This document shows, piece by piece, positions 28,591 through 37,248 of a stretch of 64,000 bases of DNA. The stretch is from Sedimenticola selenatireducens (GTDB taxonomy: Bacteria > Pseudomonadota > Gammaproteobacteria > Chromatiales > Chromatiaceae), in NCBI RefSeq assembly GCF_007625115.1, contig NZ_VMNH01000011.1, forward strand, positions 1 to 64,000, in the 5' to 3' direction. Positions within the stretch are counted from its first letter, which is position 1. Every line of letters begins with the position of its first letter. The translations under genes were made by a program, and so were the position numbers. The notes under the pieces were generated by a model. The model ran no database searches. It was not told the DNA's origin and was given only the letters and a program-made list of their open reading frames with translations.

Positions 28591-28614
28591 ATGCGATTTA
28601 TAGATAAATCGTAT
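28591..28614. promoter_or_regulatory. operator-like inverted repeat before dctP
   Basis: ATGCGATTTAT, AG, ATAAATCGTAT: two 11-base arms with one mismatch, 41 bases upstream of the dctP start in AT-rich DNA. The size and symmetry suit a winged-helix dimer. The regulator is not identified; the MarR-like gene at 20678 is one candidate. Confidence 0.5.
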
Positions 28615-28749
28615 GCATAAACATAGTAGAGACCACCACCCCTGTCAAGAAAGTGCCTCATTAAGTGCTTTTAAAACAACTAGTTGGATATATTCTAATA
28701 AAGAAGATGGCAGAGACAAGCAATCACCGACACCCTCAACAGATATGTA

Positions 28750-29373
28750 TTAACGCTCAGATAACAACAGCTTAACTGCCAGCCCGGCAAACACAAAACC
28801 ACTGAGGCGATTGAGAATCAAGGCACCTTTACCTTTGCGAAGAAAGCGGCCAATTCGACCTGCGGCGAGACTGATCAGGCCAAATACCGCAAAGGCGCTG
28901 CCCATAAACATCAAACCCAGCAGTGCAATCTGCAAGGTCACACTACCCAATTGGGGATTGACGAATTGAGGCAAAAAGGCGAGAAAGAAGAGTGATACTT
29001 TTGGGTTCATGATGTTCATCAACACCCCGCGAAAGTAAAGCCGCTTATAGCTCTCGCTACTGGTCGATGACACCAGCTCCTCAGCCGGCGCCCTGAAAAT
29101 CTTCCACGCCAACCACGCCAGATAGAGCGCGCCGGCCAACTTGAGCAGAGAAAACGCCAGAGCTGACTCCTGAATAAACACCGCCACACCGAGGACTACC
29201 GCAAGCGTATGGACTACCAGCCCACTACAAAGACCCAGAGTCGTTGTGATACCCGCCAGCGGCCCCCTAGAGATCGAGATGGTCAAGACAAAGATGTTAT
29301 CTGGCCCTGGCGACAAGGCCAACAGGATTGCTGATGAAACAAACAACAAAATCGTAGCGACTTCAAACATCAC
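28750..29373 (-). CDS. LysE/RhtB-family exporter
   Basis: A 207-residue amino acid exporter homologue, distinct from the one at 21419. The signature AILLALSPGPDNIFVL is near residue 15, and about six membrane segments are visible. It is 41 bases downstream of the glycerate kinase gene on the same strand, and the substrate is unknown. Having two LysE-family genes within 8 kb, each beside a catabolic enzyme, is notable. Confidence 0.87.
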   Translation of the reverse strand: MMFEVATILLFVSSAILLALSPGPDNIFVLTISISRGPLAGITTTLGLCSGLVVHTLAVVLGVAVFIQESALAFSLLKLAGALYLAWLAWKIFRAPAEELVSSTSSESYKRLYFRGVLMNIMNPKVSLFFLAFLPQFVNPQLGSVTLQIALLGLMFMGSAFAVFGLISLAAGRIGRFLRKGKGALILNRLSGFVFAGLAVKLLLSER

Positions 29374-29414
29374 ATATCCTCATAAGATGGCGACGACCTT
29401 GCGCTGAGCAGTGT

Positions 29415-30647
29415 TCAAAGTTTGATTCCGAGCATCAAATCCATCACATTGGTTCCGGTTGGGCCGGTATTGATCAGGTCGCCACTGGCTTCAAGAAAGG
29501 TACCACTATCCGCCTTCAGCAAACACACCTCATAATCCAAACCGGACGCTCGACTGCCTCGGCTGATCGTTGCACCATCCACCACGGCACCGGCATCCTC
29601 ACCAGGACCATCCCCACCATCCGTTCCCGCAGAAAGAAAGCAGACATGTCGATTGCCGGCAATCTGCCCTGCCACAGAGAGGGCCAGGTGCTGGTTTCGC
29701 CCCCCTCTCCCTGGCTGTTCTGGAAGCTTGATCGTCGGCTCACCACCCCAGATATATAATCCAGGCCAGGCATCGCGTAACTCATAGGCTAATCGTCGTC
29801 CAACAACCTCTACATCGCCGCCGATATGGGCATGGTATACCGAAACCACGTAGCCCAGCTCACGCGCCTTTTCTGCCGCCGCTTCACGGGCCATTCGCAG
29901 TGAAGCGACAATATCCACCTGGATATGCGTTAGCCCCTCCACGGCAGGGTCAGTCGGTTCGGGTAGACATTCTAGCAGCCAATCTGGCAACTGGAGATCC
30001 TGCAGATCATCAGCCGCTGCCTGCTGTGGAACAAGCAAGCCCGACCCGATCACAGCAGGATCATCACCCGGCACATCAGAGATCAACAACACACGTGCAG
30101 GACGCCCCCCAAGAGTATTAATCAACCCACCTCCCTTGATGCATGAGATTGATTTACGCACCCGGTTCATTGCATCGATGGGCAGACCACTTCCGAGCAA
30201 CCAGCTATTGATTCGTTGTAAATGGGCCAGGTCAACACACTCCCGTAAGCGCTCGACCAGACTGGAAGCCCCACCTGAAATCAAAAACACCATTTGGCGA
30301 TCTTGCGGTAACGCCTCTATATAGCGAACCAATTCTTCGCCCGCCACCAGACTAGACGCATTAGGTACCGGATGACCACCCTGCAACCCTTTCAGCCCCT
30401 TTGACGCTAACCAATCAAGGTCCAGATGCCCTGGCTTGGAGATCACCAGCCCATCCACTACCCGGTGACCCAACACATCAACGGCCCCTTGGGTCATTGC
30501 CTGAGCGGCCTTTCCAATCGCCACCAGTGAAATGTTTCCTTGTAAGGTTTTGAGTGTCTCCTTGACGCATTCCCGGCCATCAACACGCGCCAGGCCCGCT
30601 TGAAAGACAGTCAGCAGATCGATTCGGGCACGTGCGATATCGAGCAT
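29415..30647 (-). CDS. glycerate 2-kinase family protein
   Basis: A 410-residue type-2 glycerate kinase (MOFRL family, GckA/TtuD). Motifs include LVAIGKAAQAMTQGA (about 40), SKPGHLD, GGHPVPN, FLISGGASSLVE (about 127), and the C-terminal GTDGGDGPGEDAGAVVDG (about 345). It should phosphorylate D-glycerate to 2-phosphoglycerate, feeding central metabolism from glyoxylate, serine or tartrate routes. No tartronate semialdehyde reductase is adjacent, so the source pathway is not defined. Confidence 0.87.
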   Translation of the reverse strand: MLDIARARIDLLTVFQAGLARVDGRECVKETLKTLQGNISLVAIGKAAQAMTQGAVDVLGHRVVDGLVISKPGHLDLDWLASKGLKGLQGGHPVPNASSLVAGEELVRYIEALPQDRQMVFLISGGASSLVERLRECVDLAHLQRINSWLLGSGLPIDAMNRVRKSISCIKGGGLINTLGGRPARVLLISDVPGDDPAVIGSGLLVPQQAAADDLQDLQLPDWLLECLPEPTDPAVEGLTHIQVDIVASLRMAREAAAEKARELGYVVSVYHAHIGGDVEVVGRRLAYELRDAWPGLYIWGGEPTIKLPEQPGRGGRNQHLALSVAGQIAGNRHVCFLSAGTDGGDGPGEDAGAVVDGATISRGSRASGLDYEVCLLKADSGTFLEASGDLINTGPTGTNVMDLMLGIKL

Positions 30648-30779
30648 GGAGCAACTCCTGTTTTGAACGAGCTATGAACTGACTCTATGCCAGCATAAAA
30701 AAAGGTCCATTCTATCCCCCAGACCCAGATATGATAAGCTGAAGCTCACGCCGGCTTGGGAACCGCATGGGGAATACAC

Positions 30780-31751
30780 TTGGAAAGTATACAGATACGC
30801 CGTTATTTCAGCCGCAACATCCTCTTTCGCATGCTAGTCCTCGGTGCCATCGTTGCCGGGCTACTCTACTGGAAGCTGGATTTTATTAATGATATCTACT
30901 TCAGAGATCAGTTAACGCCGACGGGTCTCATCATCAACGGCGCCATTGTCGGGCTATTCGTACTGGGCCTACTCAGGATCATCGGCATCCTGCTCAGCTA
31001 TAGCCTGGAAGAGCGTGCACTGATTCAGTTCATGCGTAATCTTCGGGACAAGGTCGACCCCATCTACGAGATCTCTGAAAATCGCATGATCGCCAGGCGC
31101 TATCGCAACCTGGAGGTCCTGAGCAATGCCAACACCCCGATTAATCACAATGCCCTGGCGACAACACTGGTTGCCTCAGAGAGCACGCGCAACAGTCTAC
31201 CTAAATTCATTAACAATACACTGATCTTAACCGGCGTATTTGGCACCATTGTTTCGCTCTCTATTGCCTTGATCGGTGCATCAGACCTGCTAGCGTCGGC
31301 CGTCAACGTAAACGGAATGGGCCTGATCATTCATGGTATGTCCACGGCACTTTCAACCACGATAACCGCGATAGTTTGCTACATCTACTTCGGTTACTTC
31401 TATATGAAGTTGACTGATGTACAAACCAACCTGATCAGTGGCATTGAGCAAGTCACCGCTACCCACCTGATGCCCCGATTCCAAATTCAGACCGAGAGCG
31501 TCCTGTTTGAATTCAGCGGTCTGATCCGCTCACTGCAGAGCCTTATCAGCAAGATGGAAGCCTCGCAGTCCTCATTTCAGAACCTGGCCAATGAGATGCA
31601 GAATTCTCAGAGCAACATCGAATCACTGGAGCAATGCATCAGTAATGCCGTCAATAAGGTCTACGACGACCGTATTCAGCCGGTCACACAGGAGATGGAA
31701 GATATCAAGAAACTTCTCCGGGATGGCTTCAGGTTGCACGAGGATCTATGA
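30780..31751 (+). CDS. MotA/TolQ/ExbB-like proton-channel protein
   Basis: About 323 residues; I favour the TTG at 30780 with GGGGAA five bases upstream, although an in-frame TTG at 30756 exists. There are four membrane helices: two near the N terminus, then a pair with the channel signatures TLILTGVFGTIVSLSIALIG and GMSTALSTTITAIVCYIYF (about residues 147-210). A cytoplasmic C-terminal coiled coil of about 95 residues follows. It should form an oligomeric ion channel around the next gene's product, to which it is coupled by a 4-base overlap. It is neither standard MotA (no torque-helix region seen) nor TolQ (no tolR, tolA or tolB nearby). Confidence 0.75.
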   Translation: MESIQIRRYFSRNILFRMLVLGAIVAGLLYWKLDFINDIYFRDQLTPTGLIINGAIVGLFVLGLLRIIGILLSYSLEERALIQFMRNLRDKVDPIYEISENRMIARRYRNLEVLSNANTPINHNALATTLVASESTRNSLPKFINNTLILTGVFGTIVSLSIALIGASDLLASAVNVNGMGLIIHGMSTALSTTITAIVCYIYFGYFYMKLTDVQTNLISGIEQVTATHLMPRFQIQTESVLFEFSGLIRSLQSLISKMEASQSSFQNLANEMQNSQSNIESLEQCISNAVNKVYDDRIQPVTQEMEDIKKLLRDGFRLHEDL

Positions 31752-32818
31752 ACCCGGACAGCAGCTTCGTTGATCTGCGGTTGAACCGTCAGGATGGCCA
31801 GAACCAGGAGAGTTTCTGGCCGTCCTTTACCGACATAATGACCGTAATCGTGATGATCTTTGTTATCGCGATGGTTGTGCTGCTGTTACGAAATATTGAA
31901 CTGGTCAACCAGTTGCGTTCCACCATGGAGGCTGAACGCACAGCCATGGAACTGGCCAAGGTGACCGGTGAAGAGAAGGAGAGCCTGGCGCTGAAGCTGT
32001 TCACTGCAGAGAATGATAACTCCATGCTGCGCATGCAGTTGATGCAGATGGAGGAGCAGGGACTGAAACAGGCGGGCACGATCGATCTGCAACACCGAGA
32101 CATCGTAACCCTCCAGGCTGAAAAAGAGTCACTGCAACTGCTACGCGATCAGTTAAATGCAGAAAACTACACCCTGAATCAGCGACTGACTAAAAGCCAG
32201 GCGGCGCTTGCGCAGCAGCAGCAAATCTTGACTGAACTACAACAGACATTACGCTCAACAGAGAGTCAGCTCATACAGTTCCAGGCTGAAATAGCATCGA
32301 CACGAGCTGAACTTAAAAACCTTGAAACCGATCATGCCGCCACCCAAGAACAGCTTCGCTTACTACAACAGCGATACAACACACAGACAGGGGATCTGTT
32401 GACATCACGAGTCGCTGAAAGAGAAAGTGGCCGGCAACTAAGCAGCCTGAAGAGTGACTTTGATCGGCTGAAATTGAAATATGACAAACTGGTTAGACCG
32501 GCGCGTACACCTGCGGGCCGCTATCTGGTTGAGGTCCGCTATACCAAACCCGCCGATAGCGTCATTGTTGAGTATCAGACCCAGGATAAAGAGGGCTACA
32601 GCCCCATCTCCCAGGCAAAACTGGAAAGCTTGCTGACTGATCTTAAACAAAAACAGGCGAGCGGACTCTATATCAAGGTTATTTTCCCAGAGAATAGTGG
32701 ATTGACCTTCACAGAAGCCTGGAGTCTCACATCCCACCTGCACGGTCAGTATGACTACTATTTCCAGGAAGGGGGGAATGAACTGGTACCCGTGCTGCCG
32801 GAAGCCCGCGGCGAGTAG
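31748..32818 (+). CDS. MotB/ExbD-like coiled-coil partner of the channel
   Basis: A 356-residue single-pass protein. FWPSFTDIMTVIVMIFVIAM (about residues 22-41) is a MotB/ExbD-type helix with the proton-carrying Asp in SFTDIM. A long coiled coil rich in Gln, Leu and Glu (about 45-245) follows, then a compact C-terminal domain (about 255-350). That end lacks the OmpA peptidoglycan-binding motif. It is more like a TolR/ExbD periplasmic domain (LESLLTDLKQK..., YIKVIFPENSGLTF), but this is a tentative resemblance. Such a long stalk with no peptidoglycan anchor is unusual for stator units. Confidence 0.7.
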   Translation: MNPDSSFVDLRLNRQDGQNQESFWPSFTDIMTVIVMIFVIAMVVLLLRNIELVNQLRSTMEAERTAMELAKVTGEEKESLALKLFTAENDNSMLRMQLMQMEEQGLKQAGTIDLQHRDIVTLQAEKESLQLLRDQLNAENYTLNQRLTKSQAALAQQQQILTELQQTLRSTESQLIQFQAEIASTRAELKNLETDHAATQEQLRLLQQRYNTQTGDLLTSRVAERESGRQLSSLKSDFDRLKLKYDKLVRPARTPAGRYLVEVRYTKPADSVIVEYQTQDKEGYSPISQAKLESLLTDLKQKQASGLYIKVIFPENSGLTFTEAWSLTSHLHGQYDYYFQEGGNELVPVLPEARGE

Positions 32819-32958
32819 AAACGTCATTCTGAAGAAGTGCGATGCAGCACACGCCTCCGGCCGTCTATCGCCGTTACGCTTGCTATTAGGGGCAGACAAC
32901 CATTTTATTGTTATACTTCGGGCAAGTACTTTAAAAATAATTACAACTCGGTCTTACT

Positions 32959-33954
32959 ATGCCAACACCTGTCATCATCTGTGACGATTCAAGCTTTGCC
33001 CGAAAACAGGTTATGCGCGCCCTCCCAACCGGCTGGGATGTGGACATTACTTTCTGTGAAAACGGCCTCGAAGCGGTTGAAGCGATTGAGGCTGGCAAAG
33101 GCGACATCCTGTTACTTGATCTGACCATGCCGGTCATGGACGGCTTTGGTGTACTGGAACATATCCGAAAAAAAGATCTCCCCACTCTCCCGATCGTCAT
33201 ATCCGGTGATATTCAACCGGAAAGTTATAACCGAGTGATGTCCCTTGGTGCCGTTGCCTTCATTAAAAAGCCGGTCGATGCCGCTGAACTGACCAAGGTA
33301 TTGGATGACTTTGGCGTACTGGGTCTGCTCACTGAACAGATCGTTACAGATTCTGTGCAAGTCTCCTTCAACGAATGGTGTCAGGAGATCACCAATGTTG
33401 CCATGGGGCGAGCAGCTGATCTGCTGGTGCGGGTCATTAATGAGAAAATAGAGCTGAGCATTCCCCATGTCAGCCTGATGGAAAGAGGCGAATTGGTAAT
33501 GGCCCTCAATGCTGCAGCGCAGGGTGACAGTTTTTCCTGTATCAGCCAAGGCTTTATCGGTGGTGGCATTGCTGGAGAAAATCTGCTGATGTTCCACGAC
33601 ACCGATATCACTCATGTCGCTCGCATGCTGGATTTTGATGTTGCCCAATTGGAAGAGTCTAAAGAGATAGAGCTCTACATGGACATCGCTAACGTCCTGG
33701 TAGGCGCATTTCTTAAAGGCTTTGCAGAACAACTGGATGTCTGCTTCAGCCAAGGACATCCACGTATCACTATTCATACAGAAGACAGCGAGGGAATTCT
33801 GAATAAAAGCAATACCCACGATAAAATCTTGACCATTGAGGTCAACTACATGATTGGCGACAACCAGATAAGCTGCAATCAATTAGTACTCATCACACCT
33901 GAATCAATACCCGCAATGAAGATGCGGTCTGGTGAGGAGATTTTTGAACTATGA
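32959..33954 (+). CDS. response regulator with CheC-like phosphatase domain
   Basis: A 331-residue fusion. The receiver domain (1-120) has IICDDS, phospho-acceptor Asp in LLLDLTMPVMDG and the conserved Lys in FIKKPVDA. The C-terminal part (about 135-325) is CheC/CheX-like, with two active-site-type helices, QEITNVAMGRAADLL and MDIANVLVGAFLKGF, each carrying an acidic residue and Asn three apart. It could dephosphorylate itself or another receiver. It lies 140 bases after the channel pair and overlaps the next gene by 4 bases. Confidence 0.82.
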   Translation: MPTPVIICDDSSFARKQVMRALPTGWDVDITFCENGLEAVEAIEAGKGDILLLDLTMPVMDGFGVLEHIRKKDLPTLPIVISGDIQPESYNRVMSLGAVAFIKKPVDAAELTKVLDDFGVLGLLTEQIVTDSVQVSFNEWCQEITNVAMGRAADLLVRVINEKIELSIPHVSLMERGELVMALNAAAQGDSFSCISQGFIGGGIAGENLLMFHDTDITHVARMLDFDVAQLEESKEIELYMDIANVLVGAFLKGFAEQLDVCFSQGHPRITIHTEDSEGILNKSNTHDKILTIEVNYMIGDNQISCNQLVLITPESIPAMKMRSGEEIFEL

Positions 33955-34907
33955 ATCAACTCAGCGAAGATATTTCAGAAATGCATTTACTGCTGGGTAT
34001 TATTCACAATGTCGACGTGGGGCTTGTGGTACTGGATCGTGGACACAGAATCAAGATCTGGAACCACTTTATGTGGAATCACAGTGGCATTAATCCCTCT
34101 ACCCTAAATGATAAGAATCTATTTGAAGAGTTTCCTCTACTGCCGAAACAGTGGTTGCAAAAGAAATTGGATACCGTTTTTCTATTAAACAATCGCGCCT
34201 TCTCATCCTGGCAGCAGCGGCCGTATATTTTTAAGTTCAACAGCTATAATCCCATTACCGGCCGCTCTGAAACTATGTTTCAGAATATGACCATATTTCC
34301 GCTGACGGGCGTCTCCGGTGAGGTGGAACATGTCTGCCTGATGCTTTATGACGCTACTGATGCCGCCCTGGATGAACAGGCACTTCAATCAGCCAATCTG
34401 GAACTGGATAGACTGGGGCGCATAGACGGATTGACCGGGCTACTTAATCGGCGTGCCTGGGAAAATGCTATGCTATCTGAATTCAAGCGTTTCCCCCGTA
34501 GCGGCCAGAAATCAAGTCTGGTGATGTTTGACATTGACCACTTCAAGAAGGTCAATGATACTTATGGACACCAGGCCGGCGACGAAGTAATTCGCATCGT
34601 CTCGGCACTCCTGCAAGAGACTAAACGAGAAGTGGATATTGCAGGCCGCTACGGTGGTGAAGAGTTTTGTGTCGTTCTGCTTGGTTCTGACAAGCAAGGT
34701 GGAATGCTCTTTGCTGAAAGACTTCGAGAGGCGGTGGAGTCTACAGAAGTCATATACGAAGACCTGCTGATAAAATTCACCATCAGCCTTGGTATTTCTG
34801 AGATTGACGATTCATTGAAGAGCCATACCGAATGGCTGGAGCAGTCTGACAAGGCGCTCTATCAATCAAAAGAAGGGGGCAGAAACCGCTCCACCCTGTT
34901 TAAATAA
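33951..34907 (+). CDS. PAS-GGDEF diguanylate cyclase
   Basis: A 318-residue soluble enzyme. An N-terminal PAS-like domain (about 10-135) precedes a GGDEF domain (about 160-318) with the catalytic GGEEF and metal Asp in FDIDHFKKVND. The inhibitory site RxxD is present as REVD just upstream, so c-di-GMP feedback is expected. It overlaps the REC-CheC gene by 4 bases, suggesting that the receiver output and c-di-GMP synthesis are linked. It is convergent with the TPR protein, with the 3' ends overlapping by 8 bases. Confidence 0.9.
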   Translation: MNQLSEDISEMHLLLGIIHNVDVGLVVLDRGHRIKIWNHFMWNHSGINPSTLNDKNLFEEFPLLPKQWLQKKLDTVFLLNNRAFSSWQQRPYIFKFNSYNPITGRSETMFQNMTIFPLTGVSGEVEHVCLMLYDATDAALDEQALQSANLELDRLGRIDGLTGLLNRRAWENAMLSEFKRFPRSGQKSSLVMFDIDHFKKVNDTYGHQAGDEVIRIVSALLQETKREVDIAGRYGGEEFCVVLLGSDKQGGMLFAERLREAVESTEVIYEDLLIKFTISLGISEIDDSLKSHTEWLEQSDKALYQSKEGGRNRSTLFK

Positions 34908-35796
34908 TCCGCTCACTGATAATTTTCCACCCGGTCCCTTCACGGATGAACACTAACTCCTTAGTTACGACATCCTGATAGTTACTGGCACTGTAGTGTT
35001 GTTTGAAGCGTACGGATATCTGTGCATTAGAGAGGGAGAATACAGGGGTATCGAATTGAATCTTGATCCACTCCGGGCGTTTCAGGGATCGCTCCCGCTG
35101 AACTCGCCATTGTGTGAGAGCGCTCTTCTTGGGTACAAACCGTACAGAATAAAAACCCAAATAGCGCTTCACATCCTGTGCTTCCCAAGCGGTACGCCAT
35201 TGGCCCAGTGTATCCAGCACCTCATTCATAAGGGACTCGGTCAGCTCATCCGCATCAGTTTTAGCCGTCATTGGTTTTACCGGAACAATCGGCTTCGGCT
35301 CAACCACTTCACAGAACGCGGGAATCTTAATACTTGAACCGGCAGGAATCCGACCATAGGTACGACAAGCCATTTCAGCATGGACATCCCCTAGATTGCG
35401 GACGGCTTGATGGTACTCAGGCTTGATTTTAATGGCTTTTTCAAAGGCCTCTTTGGCCTTATCCAACTCACCCCGTTCGGCATGGATCACGCCAATGTTA
35501 TTATGAATGGCCGCATCATTTGGATAGTTTTCAGACAACAGTTTAAACAGCGTCATCCCCTCATCAAGCCGCCCCATTCTAACCAGCACGGCCCCTTTAA
35601 GTAGCGTGAGCGAGGCCAGATCCGATCCATCCTGATTGTTCAAATCATCAATGCGCTTCAGCGCATCACTGTAAGCACCCTGATCAATTAATTTACCCAC
35701 TTGCTCATCGGCCTGTACCACACCGATCATGATTACGAGTGAAACAGCCAGCAACAGGGCCTTCCTCGACCATTGGAGTCCATCAAAAAACATCAT
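34900..35796 (-). CDS. TPR protein with Cds6-like C-terminal domain
   Basis: About 298 residues from the ATG at 35796, which follows GGGCAGGAAA; the frame extends further upstream without a ribosome binding site. The order is a signal peptide or anchor (RKALLLAVSLVIMIGVVQA), three or four TPR units (about 40-145), a Pro-rich linker, then an NTF2/SnoaL-like domain (about 195-298). That last domain clearly resembles the repeats in the divergent L,D-transpeptidase (YLGFYS..., SNYQDVVTKELVF). It is probably a periplasmic scaffold in cell-wall remodelling, inferred from the shared domain. Confidence 0.75.
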   Translation of the reverse strand: MMFFDGLQWSRKALLLAVSLVIMIGVVQADEQVGKLIDQGAYSDALKRIDDLNNQDGSDLASLTLLKGAVLVRMGRLDEGMTLFKLLSENYPNDAAIHNNIGVIHAERGELDKAKEAFEKAIKIKPEYHQAVRNLGDVHAEMACRTYGRIPAGSSIKIPAFCEVVEPKPIVPVKPMTAKTDADELTESLMNEVLDTLGQWRTAWEAQDVKRYLGFYSVRFVPKKSALTQWRVQRERSLKRPEWIKIQFDTPVFSLSNAQISVRFKQHYSASNYQDVVTKELVFIREGTGWKIISERII

Positions 35797-35931
35797 TTTC
35801 CTGCCATGCCCATAGAAATCACTGTAAAAGGCGATTATACCTAATATCGACACATTTGCCGCAACCGTCAGCTAATTGTAGAATCGCGAACCGACGCCAA
35901 ATATTCGAGCCCAGATAACCCAGAACCGGCC

Positions 35932-37236
35932 ATGATTGAGTGCACAACAACAACCGCCCTGCAAAACACTCCCTGTGCAATGCCGCTACTCAGTGGACTG
36001 CTCGCACTGGCACTTTCTGCCGGATCAGGACTAGCACATGCGGTGCAGGAGTTACCCAATCATATATTTTCAAGAAATGGCGGCAATAGCACAACGGTAT
36101 TGGTGGACAAGCGCACGCGCTCAGCCTATCTGGTTGACCTGGAACAGGACGAGCCACGGTTAACCCGTAGTTTCGATGATCTGCTATTTGGAGAGATCGA
36201 CGGCGAAAAGACACGTGAAGGGGATAAGCGCACACCCGAAGGCGTCTATCGCATCACCCACTACATCCCAAAAGATAAACTGGCGCCCATCTATGGTGAT
36301 GGTGCTTTCCCCATCGACTATCCAAATACGCTGGATCAGATCGAAGGTCGCAACGGCAGCGGTATCTGGCTTCACGGGCGGGATGAGAGCGACCCCAAAA
36401 AACAGGTCACACGTGGTTGTGTCGCATTCAATAACAACCAAATTGACGAACTAAGGTCACTGTTGCAGAAGGACACACCGGTCATCATTACCCGGGAAAC
36501 AGAGTTTATCCCGGCCACGGAGTATCAACAGCAAAGAGAAGCGCTGTTTGCCCTATTTGATGGATTTATAGATGCCTGGGAAACGGGCGATATCGATAAG
36601 CTAAGCAACTATCTTCATCCCGATTTCCATAGCCCTGGCGGAATCGATCGGGAGATGTGGGTTGCACGTAAGGCCCAACTAAGCCAACTTTATCCAAAGC
36701 GCCGCATCGAGACCGATGACATCTACGCCTTCAAAGAAGATGGCGAGCAGGTGGTATTTGACTTTACCCAGTTCTATTGTGCCGACAACATCAGCACTCG
36801 AGGAAAGAAAAAGCTCTTCTTCAAACGCATTGGTGGGCAGCTTAAACTGATTACTGAATCCTATGCAGGCCTCTCAACAGCCAGCTATACCGACCAGAAG
36901 ATCGATCACTTCATCAATGACTGGCTGAATGCTTGGCGAAGCAAGGATCTAACCCAGTATCTCGGCTTCTACGGCGAGCAGTTCAAGGATGGCAGCGGTA
37001 AAAACCTCGCTCAGTGGCGAGACTATAAACAAGCCATCTTCCATGAACGCTCGGATCAGCAGATCAAGATCGCAGATATAAAGATCAAAGAACTGCGCGG
37101 CAATCGCTATCAGATCAAGTTTCGACAGGATTATCGTAGCGCTGATTATCAGGACACCGGGATTAAGACACTGATCCTTGAAGGCTGCCCTGGTGAATTT
37201 CAGATCGTCGCTGAAAAATGGCGCAAACTAAGGTAG
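35932..37236 (+). CDS. L,D-transpeptidase with two Cds6-like domains
   Basis: 434 residues: a signal peptide (LLSGLLALALSAGSGLAHA), a YkuD catalytic domain (about 60-180) and two NTF2-like domains (about 195-310 and 320-434). The active site reads IWLHGRD...TRGCVAF with the catalytic Cys and His. It would make 3-3 peptidoglycan cross-links or attach proteins to peptidoglycan in the periplasm. The tandem accessory domains match the family sometimes called Cds6, implicated in copper or cell-wall stress in other bacteria. An internal ATG at 35980 could also start it. It is divergent from the TPR gene with the same domain. Confidence 0.87.
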   Translation: MIECTTTTALQNTPCAMPLLSGLLALALSAGSGLAHAVQELPNHIFSRNGGNSTTVLVDKRTRSAYLVDLEQDEPRLTRSFDDLLFGEIDGEKTREGDKRTPEGVYRITHYIPKDKLAPIYGDGAFPIDYPNTLDQIEGRNGSGIWLHGRDESDPKKQVTRGCVAFNNNQIDELRSLLQKDTPVIITRETEFIPATEYQQQREALFALFDGFIDAWETGDIDKLSNYLHPDFHSPGGIDREMWVARKAQLSQLYPKRRIETDDIYAFKEDGEQVVFDFTQFYCADNISTRGKKKLFFKRIGGQLKLITESYAGLSTASYTDQKIDHFINDWLNAWRSKDLTQYLGFYGEQFKDGSGKNLAQWRDYKQAIFHERSDQQIKIADIKIKELRGNRYQIKFRQDYRSADYQDTGIKTLILEGCPGEFQIVAEKWRKLR

Positions 37237-37248
37237 CCCCAAGCACGT

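Noticed and set aside
30780-32818. Zorya (ZorAB) anti-phage defence
   Set aside because: The channel gene has only a short coiled-coil tail, its partner lacks an OmpA domain, and no ZorC/D/E helicase or nuclease genes follow.
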